Shown here: positions 53,698-62,739 of the stretch, piece by piece | Position numbering within the stretch: the stretch's first letter is position 1 | Layout: the number at the start of each line of letters is the position of its first letter | Source of the DNA: Bradyrhizobium sp. Ghvi | Lineage (GTDB): Bacteria > Pseudomonadota > Alphaproteobacteria > Rhizobiales > Xanthobacteraceae | Length of the DNA: 64,000 nt | Direction: 5' to 3' | NCBI RefSeq assembly: GCF_900115265.1 | Contig: NZ_FOVU01000003.1 | Span: forward strand, 372,001-436,000 | The notes under the pieces: generated by a model | What the model saw: only the letters and a program-made list of their open reading frames with translations | Told to the model about the DNA's origin: nothing | Database searches by the model: none | Program-made: the position numbers and the translations under genes

Positions 53698-53737
53698 TTG
53701 ACATTTCCTCCATCATGTAACATACAAAGTTACATGA
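53698..53737 (+). promoter_or_regulatory. Promoter and operator of the Rrf2/methyltransferase pair
   Basis: TTGACA (53698-53703), a 17-bp spacer and CATACA (53721-53726) form a promoter; TCATGTAAC (53713-53721) and GTTACATGA (53729-53737) are perfect 9-bp arms with a 7-bp centre overlapping the -10 and the start codon (53734). The start site would fall at about 53733-53734, predicting a leaderless mRNA repressed by its own product. Confidence 0.65.
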
Positions 53738-54192
53738 AACGCGACAGCCGCCTGTCAGGCGTCCTCCACGTCCTGCTGCACATGGCGCAGCAGCCGGGGC
53801 CCTTCACGTCCGAGACCTTGGCAAAGGCTGTGGACACCAATCCGGTGGTGATCCGCCGCATCATGGCGGGCTTGCGGGACCTCGGCTACGTGCGCTCGGA
53901 AAAAGGCCACGGGGGCGGATGGACGCTTGCCTGTGATCTTTCCAAGGTGACGCTGCGCGACGTTTACGTCGCGCTCGGCAGCCCTGCGCTTCTGGCCATG
54001 GGCAACCGGACGGAAGCGCCGGGTTGCCTGGTCGAGAAGGCCGTCAATGCGGCCCTCGGCAAGGCCTTTGACGATGCCGAGGCGCTGCTGCTGGCGCGCC
54101 TCGGCGAGGTGACGCTGGCGATGCTGAGCGAGGATCTTGGCCGGCGGCTGGGATCACGAAAGCAGCAGGGCATCAGCGCGCATCATCGGTGA
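53734..54192 (+). CDS. Rrf2-family regulator lacking the Fe-S cysteine set
   Basis: 152 residues. Winged HTH ([47 protein letters not shown] in parts, then GHGGGWTLA wing) of Rrf2 type. Where IscR/NsrR have three cysteines there is only one ([11 protein letters not shown]), as in the YwnA-like non-cluster members. ATG 53734 sits in the palindrome arm. It overlaps the methyltransferase start by 4 bp (GTGA). Confidence 0.9.
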   Translation: MKRDSRLSGVLHVLLHMAQQPGPFTSETLAKAVDTNPVVIRRIMAGLRDLGYVRSEKGHGGGWTLACDLSKVTLRDVYVALGSPALLAMGNRTEAPGCLVEKAVNAALGKAFDDAEALLLARLGEVTLAMLSEDLGRRLGSRKQQGISAHHR

Positions 54193-54902
54193 TCAACGCC
54201 ATCAAGCAGGACGATATCGTGACCGACATTCAGAGCGCGTTTGCCGATCCGCACATGGTGGCGAAATATACCGAAGGACCGCCGCGGGCCGTTCCCGGCT
54301 ACACTTCGATGCTGTCCATGGCGGCGATCCTGCTGGCCGAGCGTGCGCGTGAGGATGCGCGCATTCTCGTGCTCGGCGCCGGTGGCGGGCTCGAACTGAA
54401 GGCTTTTGCGGAGGCGCAGCCGCGCTGGAGTTTCGATGGCGTGGACCCCTCGGCGGCAATGCTCGATCTCGCGAGGCAAACGCTGGGCGCGCTCGCCTCG
54501 CGCGCGCAGCTTCATCAAGGCTATATCGACCGCGCGCCGGAGGGCCCGTTCGACGGCGCGACGTGCCTTTTGACGCTGCACTTCGTCGATGCCGAGGAAC
54601 GGCATCGCATCGCCTCCGAGATCCATCGCCGCCTCAAACCGGGCGCGCCGTTCGTGGCGGCCCATTTCAGCATTCCCGCCGGCGAGGATGAGCGACCGAT
54701 CTGGCTCCAGCGCTATTCCGCTTTCCTGGCTGCCGCCGGCCTCGCGCCCGACAAGGCGGCTGCCGCGCGCGCCGCGGTCGACGCGCAACTGAGCATTCTG
54801 CCGCCGGAGCAGGACGAGGCGATCCTGCGCAGCGCCGGCTTCTCCGCGCCAACCGTGTTCTACACCGGCTTCACCTTCCGCGGCTGGGTCGCGTACGCTT
54901 GA
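54189..54902 (+). CDS. Class I SAM-dependent methyltransferase
   Basis: 237 residues. SAM-binding [17 protein letters not shown] (motif I), the acidic strand [14 protein letters not shown], and [29 protein letters not shown] (in parts) are typical of methyltransferase domain 25/11 proteins such as trans-aconitate or ubiquinone methyltransferase-like enzymes. GTG start overlaps the Rrf2 stop, so its expression is set by that regulator. Substrate unknown. Confidence 0.9.
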   Translation: MINAIKQDDIVTDIQSAFADPHMVAKYTEGPPRAVPGYTSMLSMAAILLAERAREDARILVLGAGGGLELKAFAEAQPRWSFDGVDPSAAMLDLARQTLGALASRAQLHQGYIDRAPEGPFDGATCLLTLHFVDAEERHRIASEIHRRLKPGAPFVAAHFSIPAGEDERPIWLQRYSAFLAAAGLAPDKAAAARAAVDAQLSILPPEQDEAILRSAGFSAPTVFYTGFTFRGWVAYA

Positions 54903-55061
54903 CGCGCGCCAGCCTCACCGGTCCACCGGCCTGCCGCGTCTTTCGGGATGCATGGCGTATTTCGCCTGTGAGGTCACACGGCAGATCGACGTCAGCGATC
55001 ACGGAGCCCGCGCCGCCGAGGTGGCCCAGTTCGAGAGGAGCCACCCCAAGAGGTTGGATCT

Positions 55062-55160
55062 TCAAGCCTTGAAAAAGGTCGCAAGATAGAACACGGCAGC
55101 CAAAAGGATGGTGATACCGATGATTGTCAAGGCGGCCTGTCTGGTTGAGACGTCGCGCAT
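55062..55160 (-). CDS. 32-residue single-helix membrane peptide
   Basis: The frame from ATG 55160 to TGA 55062 has a strong GGAGG seven bases upstream. The product has a polar N-terminus (RDVSTRQ) and one hydrophobic helix (AALTIIGITILLAAVFYLA) ending FFKA, the pattern of small membrane-bound peptides. It begins 14 bp downstream of the first Rnk-like gene on the same strand, so it belongs to that operon. Too short for similarity judgement; the ribosome-binding site is the best evidence. Confidence 0.6.
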   Translation of the reverse strand: MRDVSTRQAALTIIGITILLAAVFYLATFFKA

Positions 55161-55173
55161 GTCGACGCCTCCT

Positions 55174-55587
55174 TCAATTGGACACGCCCAGCACGGTCAA
55201 GGACCGCTTGTTGTGGCCCGGGGTTTGAAACTCAATGGCTTGGCCAACCGACAGGCCGATCAACGCAGCTCCGACCGGCGTAAGAACCGAGACCCGTTTT
55301 AGCGTTATGTCCGCTTCGTGGGGATAAACCAGTACCACGTCCCGGACTTCACCGGTTTTGTCATCGCAGTACCGGACCTGCGAGCCCATGCTGACTACGC
55401 CGCGCAGATCGGACTTTTCCGCCACCACGCTTGCACGCTCTATCTCCTGTGCAAGGAAATGGGCCACGCGCGGGAAGAGCACCGCGCTTGAACTGGCTAG
55501 AGCGCTAAGACGCCGCGCCTCATCCTCTATCACAATGATGGGTGGCAACACGATTTCAGGTTTTCCCTTGCGATTGGTCTTGCTCAT
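55174..55587 (-). CDS. Rnk/GreA-type regulator of nucleoside diphosphate kinase
   Basis: 137 residues. An N-terminal helical half (EDEARRLSALASSSAVLFPRVAHFLAQEIERA) and the C-terminal GreA/GreB-type FKBP-like domain (VSMGSQVRYCDDKTGEVRDVVLVYPHEAD, ISVLTPVGAALIGL-like VLTPVGAALIGLSVGQAIEF) match Rnk, which binds RNA polymerase but lacks the long coiled-coil of GreA. The next gene upstream is a paralogue. Confidence 0.9.
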   Translation of the reverse strand: MSKTNRKGKPEIVLPPIIVIEDEARRLSALASSSAVLFPRVAHFLAQEIERASVVAEKSDLRGVVSMGSQVRYCDDKTGEVRDVVLVYPHEADITLKRVSVLTPVGAALIGLSVGQAIEFQTPGHNKRSLTVLGVSN

Positions 55588-55602
55588 AATCTTCTGTCCT
55601 TT

Positions 55603-56085
55603 CTAGGCGGCCGATGGTCCCGGATCATCGTCATCAAGGAGCTTCCTGCCCTTGACCTCTGGATTGCTGAACAGAGCCCTGACAACATCATTCGGATCAC
55701 CCCGGCTGACGCGTTCGATCTTGACGACGTTGGTGCGCCCAGCGGTGAAGAAGGGGATTTCGCTTCCGACCTTCAGCCCGACCAACGCTGCGCCCAACGG
55801 CGACATCACGGAGATTTGGGTTCGCTCGGACGTGTGGTCTTCGGGCACCAGTTGCCTTGTCTCGTGGGGGAAGCCCCAGGCGATCCGGAACGTCACCCAC
55901 GAACCCATGGTGACGATGCTGTCCAATTTGGCCGCGCGATCAGGGACGACTTCCGCGCGGTTGATCTCACTCAACAGAAAACGTGCGTCGACGTCGCCTT
56001 GATCTGCGCGCCGCTGCGCGAGCCGTTCCAAGCGGCGATGGTCAGACGCCGGAAGAGTGACGGTCGGAAAAAAGAGGGTGTTCAC
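55603..56085 (-). CDS. Second Rnk/GreA-type protein
   Basis: 160 residues from a GTG at 56085 with AGGAGG six bases upstream; the frame to 56175 is open but lacks a signal. The layout is that of the neighbour: DHRRLERLAQRR near the start, RAEVVPDRAAKLDSIVTMGSWV, and the C-terminal MSPLGAALVGLKVGSEIPFF, plus a C-terminal charged extension. It is a tandem duplicate, 15 bp upstream of the other Rnk-like gene. Confidence 0.88.
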   Translation of the reverse strand: MNTLFFPTVTLPASDHRRLERLAQRRADQGDVDARFLLSEINRAEVVPDRAAKLDSIVTMGSWVTFRIAWGFPHETRQLVPEDHTSERTQISVMSPLGAALVGLKVGSEIPFFTAGRTNVVKIERVSRGDPNDVVRALFSNPEVKGRKLLDDDDPGPSAA

Positions 56086-56161
56086 GACATGCCTCCTTGT
56101 TTGGGCTTCTCGTCGCGGGAGAGCCACACACCAAATCGGTTTGATGAAGGAAGGGGGTAAT

Positions 56162-56212
56162 CCGGACGGCACCAACTACCGTCCGGCTAAGCTCCTGCTT
56201 GGAGCCGTCCGG
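56162..56212. other. Cluster of alternative hairpins upstream of the Rnk-like operon
   Basis: CCGGACGG (56162-56169) can pair with CCGTCCGG at 56179-56186 or with the copy in 56205-56212, and GCTCC/GGAGC (56191-56205) forms a third stem overlapping the latter. The stems are mutually exclusive. They lie 77-127 bp upstream of the GTG at 56085, where an mRNA leader could be. No T-run, so not a simple terminator. Confidence 0.35.
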
Positions 56213-56427
56213 CGTGCAAGCAACGCCGCGCAATGCGCGGGTCGATGTCAAGGACGTGGATCATGTCGTGATCACCATAGGACCTTCTGCTCTCCCTGGA
56301 ACGCGACGAAAGAGCACACACGTAAGCCACAGCCCGGCCAACGTAGAGACGCAAGATCCAGCGTTGGAACGCTGCATCACGGCGATCATTGAGCCGGCGG
56401 GGCAAAATTCTCTGGAGGAAGAAGGCG

Positions 56428-56697
56428 ATGCGTTCGATCTTGGCCTTGAGCGTTTTGATAGGCCTGTGCGGGTCCGCGAACGCGGCAACTTCGCATCATG
56501 GGCACCGGCACACGGTGGTTCGTCCCCATCATCACATCTACCCACCAGGCCGAGCCCCGGGTTTTGCCTATGCGCCGCGTCAATACTACCGGACCGCCGA
56601 CCCCTGTGACAGGCCAGAACCGTATTTCGGCGCTTGTCAGGGTTATGCGCCTGGCGAAAAGGAGCGGTTTCTCGATAGTGTGCTCAACCCGTATTAG
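56428..56697 (+). CDS. Small secreted His/Tyr/Pro-rich protein
   Basis: 89 residues. ATG 56428 has GGAGGAAGAAGG upstream. A clear signal peptide (RSILALSVLIGLCGSANA, cleavage about 19) precedes a mature part with a His cluster (SHHGHRH, RPHHHIYPPG) and two cysteines (DPCDRPEPYFGACQ) that may form a disulfide. Such proteins are common, exported and mostly of unknown function; metal binding is plausible from the His cluster. Confidence 0.75.
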   Translation: MRSILALSVLIGLCGSANAATSHHGHRHTVVRPHHHIYPPGRAPGFAYAPRQYYRTADPCDRPEPYFGACQGYAPGEKERFLDSVLNPY

Positions 56698-56782
56698 TTT
56701 AGGAAGTGCACGACCGGGAGCCCTGGGACAACCGCTGTCTCCAACGGCGCCCCCGCACGAGCTGATTTTCCACGAGTCGCCG

Positions 56783-57115
56783 ATGGCCACCAGCGCAGAC
56801 CTTCGCCGCATAGCCCTGTCGCTTTCCGGGACGACGGAGGCGCCTCACTTTGATCGCGCCGCTTTCAAGGTGGCCCGGATCTACGTGACGCTCGCAGCCG
56901 ACGGCAAGACGGCCAACTTCAAATTCACGCCAGACGAGCAGGAGTTCAAATGCCTCACGTCGCCGGAGGCGTTCGCTCCCGTCCCGAACGCCTGGGGCAA
57001 GCAAGGCTGGACCACGGCAACTCTGGCGAAGCTGACATCGGGCGAGCTGAAATCGGCACTGGAGATAGCGTGGCGCCACGCTGTATCGAAAGCGCGGAAG
57101 TCCAAGCGTGGCTGA
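56783..57115 (+). CDS. MmcQ/YjbR-family protein
   Basis: 110 residues. The pattern LSLSGTTEAPHFDRAAFKVARIYVTLAADGKTANFKF (in parts), then EQEFKCLTSPEAFAPVPNAWGKQGWTTATL, is that of the MmcQ/YjbR-like CyaY-fold proteins of about 110-120 residues. They are often said to bind DNA, but the role is unclear. ATG 56783 is chosen because the frame upstream runs into the secreted-protein gene. Confidence 0.9.
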   Translation: MATSADLRRIALSLSGTTEAPHFDRAAFKVARIYVTLAADGKTANFKFTPDEQEFKCLTSPEAFAPVPNAWGKQGWTTATLAKLTSGELKSALEIAWRHAVSKARKSKRG

Positions 57116-57147
57116 CTGCCGCCGGATCGCGCTGGCGACAACAAAAA

Positions 57148-58173
57148 TTATTGGCTGGCCGCTGCAGCGGCGGTCGCCACATATTTCGTGTAGAATTCGG
57201 CGACCCGGCCGCGCCACATACCGACGAACGCCTCCGAGGTCACGTTGTCCACCGATTTCCAGGCGCGCTTGAACGCCGGAAGCGCATTGCCCCAAATCGC
57301 GCGTTTGCACCACCTCTCGCCCTTCTCCTTGCCTTCGCTGGTGGCGCACATCGATTTCCAGGCGGAGCGAGCGGGGTGGCTGATGTGCTCAGCGGCGCCT
57401 TCCCAGCCCTGCTGATGGATCAGGTAAAGATCGCTCATGTCCGGCGTCCGGTGCGTGATCCACCCGAATTGGACGCCTTCGGTAATGATCTTGTAGGCGG
57501 CCGCAACGGCGTTGTCCCTGGCATTGCGAATCTGCCCGGAGCCGAACTTGCCGAACTCATATTGGCTCAACTGAAACAGGCCGATATACGATCCGGTGCG
57601 TTGATTGGGATTGAAACCGGATTCGATCTTGGCAACCGCCATCATGAAATTGAAATCGAGACCAAACGCGTCGGCAGCGCGCTTGATCTCTTCGGCCGGC
57701 GTTCCGAGCGGAATGTCCTTGAACGCACGCAAGACGATCTCCGCCGGTTTCTCGGCGGGCGGCAGCTCGGACCAGACGTAGTAGACCAGATAACGGAAAT
57801 CCTGCGTCGACGCCGCTTTCGGCGCAGCGTTGGATGCATCCGGTTCTGCCGGCAGCGGCTGCACGATGTCCTGTCCCAACGACGCCAATTTTGGCGCGAC
57901 GGGTTGATCGACGATCTCGGCTCCGCTGCTCGATGGTCCGGAACCTGCTGATATCGCCGAACCAGGCTCTGCTCTTTCGGCCCGAAGCGCTGCCGCAAGT
58001 CTGGCGGATGCCTCGGCGTACAGGGCAGGCGTCACCACGATCGCAGGCGCCATGTTCGCTGCCGCTGCCGGAATGACATCCGGCACCGTCGCGGCCGGTC
58101 TGTTACCGGCGGCCAGACCAAGCCCAACGGACGCGATGAGAGCCACGATGCAGCTGGTCTGCCAAACCTTCAT
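57148..58173 (-). CDS. Lytic transglycosylase-like protein with N-terminal anchor
   Basis: 341 residues from ATG 58173. A signal or anchor helix (WQTSCIVALIASVGLGLAAG), a long Ala/Pro/Ser-rich region (about 30-125), then an SLT-type lysozyme-like domain with the catalytic Glu in MAVAKIESGFNP and the GLFQLSQYEF block. It would cleave peptidoglycan glycosidic bonds in the periplasm. The C-terminal 100 residues (about 240-341) are unassigned. An in-frame upstream start at 58299 lacks a signal. Confidence 0.85.
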   Translation of the reverse strand: MKVWQTSCIVALIASVGLGLAAGNRPAATVPDVIPAAAANMAPAIVVTPALYAEASARLAAALRAERAEPGSAISAGSGPSSSGAEIVDQPVAPKLASLGQDIVQPLPAEPDASNAAPKAASTQDFRYLVYYVWSELPPAEKPAEIVLRAFKDIPLGTPAEEIKRAADAFGLDFNFMMAVAKIESGFNPNQRTGSYIGLFQLSQYEFGKFGSGQIRNARDNAVAAAYKIITEGVQFGWITHRTPDMSDLYLIHQQGWEGAAEHISHPARSAWKSMCATSEGKEKGERWCKRAIWGNALPAFKRAWKSVDNVTSEAFVGMWRGRVAEFYTKYVATAAAAASQ

Positions 58174-58403
58174 TGCCCGAAGTCCACGGATGGCTTCCGT
58201 ACGAAGGCTATGCGCATGATGCTGCAGCCCAGGTGAGTCCCTTCGTAGAAACTTATGGTTTAAATGTGGTGAACGAGAGCAGATTTTATGCCGCGCCACT
58301 CATCGGATGTGTCCACTTTGGGGCGCAAGCGGCCCCCTGGCGGGCTCGTGGGGGCAGCTGCCGATGAGCGATTGCTTCGCAGGATTTGACGTAACGGTTG
58401 AGC

Positions 58404-59204
58404 CTAGTCTCCGCTCGAAACGCGATCGAGGCGCAGCCGGTGGCGCTGGTCCGTGAGCAGCCGTGCGCCACCGAGCACGGCGGCCAGCGTTCCCAAGCCC
58501 GTTCCGCCTGCGATCAGGAACATGATCAAGAGCTGATATTTTGCCGCGTCGACCGGCGCGACACCGGCGAGAATCTGGCCGGTCATCATTCCCGGCAGGG
58601 ACACAAGGCCGATCGCCGCCATGCTGTTCATGATCGGCGTGAAGCCGCTTCGCAGTGCGTCCCTGACGACCGGCAGCACGGCTTGGTACCGGGTGCCGCC
58701 GAGCGCAAGGCAGGCTTCGATGGCACTTCGTTCGCGCACGAGGCCGGTGATCAGGACGTCCAGTCCGAGACTGATCCCCGTCATGGTGTTGCCCAGGATC
58801 ATGCCCAGCAGCGGCAGCGCGTAGCGGGGGTGATACCAGGGATCCGGTCGCAGCTCCGTCAGCAGCGCGAACATCGTGACGCTGCCGGCGGCGAGCAGCG
58901 TGCATGACGCGCCCAGGCCATAGCTCCAGATGCCGGGAAGACGCCGCTTTTGCCGCGCAACGATTTCGCGCGAAGCGAACAGGACCATGACGAAGGCCGC
59001 AAGCGCGGTCCAGAGCGGCGAGACGGCGGCAAACAGGAACGTCAGAACGTATCCGACCAGCACGAGCTGGACCACCATCCGCACCGTGGCGACCGCCAGT
59101 TGCCTTTCGAGCTTGAGGTGGAGGACAAGCGAGAGAACCCCGTCCATGACAACGAGGAGCGCGGGCAGGATCAGATCGCCGTAAGCCAGGGGGATGTAGG
59201 TCAC
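58404..59204 (-). CDS. fetB: FetB-type ABC transporter permease (UPF0014)
   Basis: 266 residues, about seven hydrophobic helices. LGNTMTGISLGLDVLI, EACLALGGTRYQAVLPVVRDALRSGFTPIMNSMAAIGLVSLPGMMTGQILAG (in parts) are the hallmarks of UPF0014/FetB. E. coli FetAB is linked to iron export and resistance to peroxide stress. Stop-start overlap of 4 bp with fetA. Confidence 0.93.
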   Translation of the reverse strand: MTYIPLAYGDLILPALLVVMDGVLSLVLHLKLERQLAVATVRMVVQLVLVGYVLTFLFAAVSPLWTALAAFVMVLFASREIVARQKRRLPGIWSYGLGASCTLLAAGSVTMFALLTELRPDPWYHPRYALPLLGMILGNTMTGISLGLDVLITGLVRERSAIEACLALGGTRYQAVLPVVRDALRSGFTPIMNSMAAIGLVSLPGMMTGQILAGVAPVDAAKYQLLIMFLIAGGTGLGTLAAVLGGARLLTDQRHRLRLDRVSSGD

Positions 59205-59797
59205 GTCAGCTCTTCCTCGATCCTGCCGCCAGTGCTCATCCGTAAAATCCTCGACCCGACCCTCCGCGCCTGAGCATCATCGTGCGTGCTCCAGATCACG
59301 CTCGCGCCCTGCTTTACCCGATCGGCGATCAGGGATTCCACGGCCGCAGCCGATGCTGCGTCGAGCGCCGACGTCGGCTCATCCAGCAGCAGCACGCGCG
59401 ATTGCAGCACGAGACCGCGCACAAGCGCCAATCGCTGTCGCTCGCCCGTCGACAGTCTTTGAATCGGCCAGGAGGCGCAGTCCTCCGGCAGCCGCAAGCG
59501 TTTGACCAGCGGCAGCGCATCATCCCATGCCGTGAAGTGCTCCCGCACCGTGTCGGACCACCAGCCGGGCTCGGCGGCAAGGTAGGTCACCTGCTTTCGC
59601 CAGGCGGGGGCGGGCATCGATTCTCTCAGCTTTCCATCCAGCTTGACCGCGCCTTCGTTCGGATCGAGATCCGCGATGGAGCGGAGCAGCAAGGTCTTGC
59701 CTACGCCGGAAGGCCCCTGCAGGGCGACGCATTCGCCGCCCCTCAGGTCGAATGACACGCAGATGTGCAGGCGCTTGAGTCCGCTGACCGTCAACAT
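59201..59797 (-). CDS. fetA: FetA-type ABC transporter ATPase
   Basis: 198 residues, a short ABC ATPase: Walker A GPSGVGKTLLLRS, signature LSTGERQRLALVRG, Walker B VLLLDEPTSALD and switch WSTHD. It pairs with the FetB permease by overlap. The start is 3 bp after the stop of the Cj0069-like gene, so all three are one operon. Confidence 0.92.
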   Translation of the reverse strand: MLTVSGLKRLHICVSFDLRGGECVALQGPSGVGKTLLLRSIADLDPNEGAVKLDGKLRESMPAPAWRKQVTYLAAEPGWWSDTVREHFTAWDDALPLVKRLRLPEDCASWPIQRLSTGERQRLALVRGLVLQSRVLLLDEPTSALDAASAAAVESLIADRVKQGASVIWSTHDDAQARRVGSRILRMSTGGRIEEELT

Positions 59798-59800
59798 GCG

Positions 59801-60835
59801 TCAAAGCTTGAGCTGCAGCCGATCGGCGACGCGCCTTGCGATCTCCGCCGGCGCCTCCTTCGGATAGGGATGCACCGAACTGACATTGATCTCGCCGAGC
59901 ACGTAGCTGTCGCTACCGTCGGCCTGAACCGGGCCGAGCATGAAGTCGGCGTCCCAGATCGCGGGCAGGTCACATCGCGCGATGTCCAGCAGCGAGATCA
60001 GCTGCGGCGTCCACTCGTCCTCCATCATCAGACGCAGCCGCTGGAAGCGGGGGTCCGCGTTCGAGGTGTAGAGCCGCGGTCCGGCTTCGGAACGCGCAGC
60101 CGGCGACTCCACCAGGGCCTTGACCTTGTGATGGCCGAAGCCGGCGCACCGATCGCCTGCCATATAGCAGCGCACCACGCCCTCGCCGAGGCGAGGCTGG
60201 AACGCCTGATCGATCACGCTGCCGTTGTCGAAATACTCCGCGCAGCGCCGAATGAAATCGTCCAGCGTCAATTCCTCCGAGATCTCCTTGGTTGCGTCCA
60301 GCACTTTCACCATGGGCGAGGGCTCGAGCCGCTCGACCTTCCAGACGCCTTGACCGCCGTTGCCGCGGTTGCGCTTGATGACACGCGGGCCGGCAGCAAG
60401 CCGCGTCGGCAGCTCGGCACGCATCGCCTCTGCAGTCTGATACAGCGCCGTGTCCGATCCCCAGCCCATCGCGCGGGTATGATAGAGGACGTCCTTCGTG
60501 CCCATCTTGAGGATGACATCGGGATGGGCGCTCACCCAGACGCCTTGCGCGGCGACGTCGCGCAGCAGGGCATCGAGGCCGGCACGGTTTCGGCCGTCCT
60601 GGATCGGATTGACCCAGACCAGCACGCCATCCACGGCGAGCAGTTGTTCGCGGACGGAATCCGCGAAGCTCTCGTCGTAAATCGCGGGATGTGCTTCGAC
60701 GCCGATGGCATCAAGCGCCTCGAAGACGTCGGCGAAGCGACCGGTTTTCGAAGTGGCGTTCTGGCGGGCAGCAGAATCTCCTCGCGAGAGGATGGCGACG
60801 GCGGGTCGGGAGGAGGATCGTCTTTCGGTCTTCAT
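59801..60835 (-). CDS. Cj0069-family ATP-grasp-like protein
   Basis: 344 residues. PRVIKRNRGNGGQGVWKVERL is an ATP-grasp glycine-rich loop with its lysine, and YVLGEINVSSVHPYP gives the metal-binding E-x-N, so it likely forms a carbon-nitrogen or thioester bond using ATP. The sequence follows the Cj0069-family pattern. ATG 60835 lies eight bases after GGAG; TTG 60841 is less likely. First gene of the fetA-fetB operon; its substrate, and why it sits with a metal exporter, are unknown. Confidence 0.85.
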   Translation of the reverse strand: MKTERRSSSRPAVAILSRGDSAARQNATSKTGRFADVFEALDAIGVEAHPAIYDESFADSVREQLLAVDGVLVWVNPIQDGRNRAGLDALLRDVAAQGVWVSAHPDVILKMGTKDVLYHTRAMGWGSDTALYQTAEAMRAELPTRLAAGPRVIKRNRGNGGQGVWKVERLEPSPMVKVLDATKEISEELTLDDFIRRCAEYFDNGSVIDQAFQPRLGEGVVRCYMAGDRCAGFGHHKVKALVESPAARSEAGPRLYTSNADPRFQRLRLMMEDEWTPQLISLLDIARCDLPAIWDADFMLGPVQADGSDSYVLGEINVSSVHPYPKEAPAEIARRVADRLQLKL

Positions 60836-60971
60836 GCGCAAGCTCCACGTGTTGCGTGCTGCGCAGAGCTTGGACCGAAGTCTCGCCGGGAGTCTGCTTG
60901 ATCCCGCGCAGGCAGTCTATGTGAGATCGCCCGGTCCGATCAAGTGGCCATTCTTCGACGAAGAGCGCCAC

Positions 60972-61005
60972 TTGCGATGACACACGTTCCCATCCGCCCA
61001 ACTTT
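60972..61005. repeat. Direct repeat copy A flanking the cyclase gene
   Basis: TTGCGATGACACACGTTCC..GCCCAACTTT aligns with 62740-62774 in the same orientation with few mismatches and one indel. The two copies bracket the cyclase gene; copy A lies downstream of it. Confidence 0.7.
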
Positions 61006-61072
61006 CGTCCGGTCAACGTTCGCAAGAGTCCGAGGCTAATTCGTTCAGGCAGACTTGGTTCGAGCGCATCGG

Positions 61073-62530
61073 CTACGATCGACCAGTGATGCGATAGACT
61101 CTCGCGCTACCCTCCACGCCACGCAAAGGCGCGTCGAATTCTTCGACATCGTGGCCAATCACGAGTTCGCGAACGCCGGGAGTCGTATAGAGCGCTTCGG
61201 TCAGACAGATTTCTCCCGCATTCGCGAATGACTGGACCCGTGCGGCTATATTCACGGTTTGGCCGAAGTAGTCGAGGTTCTCGTTGAGGGTCACGGCAAT
61301 CGAGGGCCCGCAGTGTGCGCCCATTTTGAGGATAATGGCGGGCTGGTCTCGTTCGGAGTTGAACTGATCGATTCCCTGCAGCATTTGGAGCGCCGCTGCG
61401 ACCGCGTCGACCGGCCGGGAGAACGCAGCCATCACGGCATCGCCGATGGTCTTCACGATCGCACCTGCATGCCGTTGGGCGACTGCGTCGAGCAGAGCGA
61501 AATGTTCCCTGACCAACGCATAGGCGTTGAGATCTCCGAGATGCTCATAAAGAGCGGTCGAACCCTTCAAGTCGGTGAACAGGAGCGTCACCTGGCGGAC
61601 GCCGAGGCCTTCCTCCTCGTCCACACGCTCGGAGCGGAAGAGCTTGCGGAAAGTCTGCCGCGTCAGCAGCATGCCGCCAGACACGTAGGGATCAAACTCG
61701 AGTGTCGGCTTCTCCGGCATGGCTACGATCTCGGGTGGCCAGTTGATCAGGAGCACCGAGCCGCGCTTCGCCCCTGTATTGCTGATCTCGAAGACGGCGC
61801 GCCCCGACGGCACGGCCGAAACAGGGGATGTGAAGCGCTGCCCATCGTAGGTGATGCGGATGATGGTCGGAGTGCCGGGCGAAGGTGCCGAGGACTCCAC
61901 CACGGGAAGCGTGAAGCCAGCCTGCGTCTGGACGTTAACGCCTGAAAGGGCGCCGGACTTGATCTCGGTCTGCAGGGTCGTGGTCACACCTGGTGGCAGA
62001 TATGTCATGCCGCGTACCAGAGTGCGCAGGACGTCGACAAATCGGGTTTGTCCTCCCGGCAGCCGCCCGCTGTCCGCGAACTTCAGTTTCCAATGCAGGT
62101 CTTCGATCGAGAGGTTGTCAACGTCGTGCAATGCGAGACGTCGTACTTGCGGCGAGACGGAGAAAGAAGCTTGGATGAAGTCGTCGAGGTCCGTCTGTCC
62201 GTCGATATCGCATAGCCCGCAGACGAAATGGCTCCGAAGCGCTCGCAGCTTGCCGAAGCTTTCCAGGACCAAGCCTGAATGGGGACACAGAATGTCCCAA
62301 TGCAAGTCGACGAGCCCGGCGCGAGCAGCGTGGAGGAACAGGTCGATCGCTTCCTGCTCAGCCACGCCGCGATCTCGAGCGAACGCCAAGGGGTTGGCGC
62401 GGAAGATGCTGACTTCGTCGCCACTACGGATCAGGGTTTCAAACTTGGAAATGACCCGCGGGCTCCAGGCTCTGGCCTGCTCGATCTGGGTCATCTTGCT
62501 TTCGAGAAGCCGTTCGTCAATGGATGTCAT
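61073..62530 (-). CDS. Class III adenylate/guanylate cyclase with DUF5939-type N-terminus
   Basis: 485 residues. The first 290 residues resemble the DUF5939 module found before bacterial cyclases; residues about 305-485 are the catalytic domain: TLLFTDLKGSTALYEHLGD (first metal Asp), GAIVKTIGDAVMAAF (second metal Asp) and FGQTVNIAARVQSFA (transition-state Asn/Arg). It makes cAMP (or cGMP) in the cytosol. ATG 62530 has AGGAG seven bases upstream. The two cNMP-binding proteins at 4131 and 8110 could read such a signal, but linkage is not shown. Confidence 0.93.
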   Translation of the reverse strand: MTSIDERLLESKMTQIEQARAWSPRVISKFETLIRSGDEVSIFRANPLAFARDRGVAEQEAIDLFLHAARAGLVDLHWDILCPHSGLVLESFGKLRALRSHFVCGLCDIDGQTDLDDFIQASFSVSPQVRRLALHDVDNLSIEDLHWKLKFADSGRLPGGQTRFVDVLRTLVRGMTYLPPGVTTTLQTEIKSGALSGVNVQTQAGFTLPVVESSAPSPGTPTIIRITYDGQRFTSPVSAVPSGRAVFEISNTGAKRGSVLLINWPPEIVAMPEKPTLEFDPYVSGGMLLTRQTFRKLFRSERVDEEEGLGVRQVTLLFTDLKGSTALYEHLGDLNAYALVREHFALLDAVAQRHAGAIVKTIGDAVMAAFSRPVDAVAAALQMLQGIDQFNSERDQPAIILKMGAHCGPSIAVTLNENLDYFGQTVNIAARVQSFANAGEICLTEALYTTPGVRELVIGHDVEEFDAPLRGVEGSARVYRITGRS

Positions 62531-62739
62531 CGACAGCTCCTGACGGTGCTAGTCCAGCGAAAAGCAGCATTTCGCAGCGCCGGCCATCCGCTGGCGGTCC
62601 AAGGATAACACACCGGCGGTACGTTGCCCTGAACTAATTCGGTCGGTTTAGGCATCGCCGCTTCCGCTCCACCCTGACAAGCCGACCTGCTCAAAGGCCA
62701 GGTTGCAAATGGCGGCGCGGGCTGCTCAGACAGCGACAT

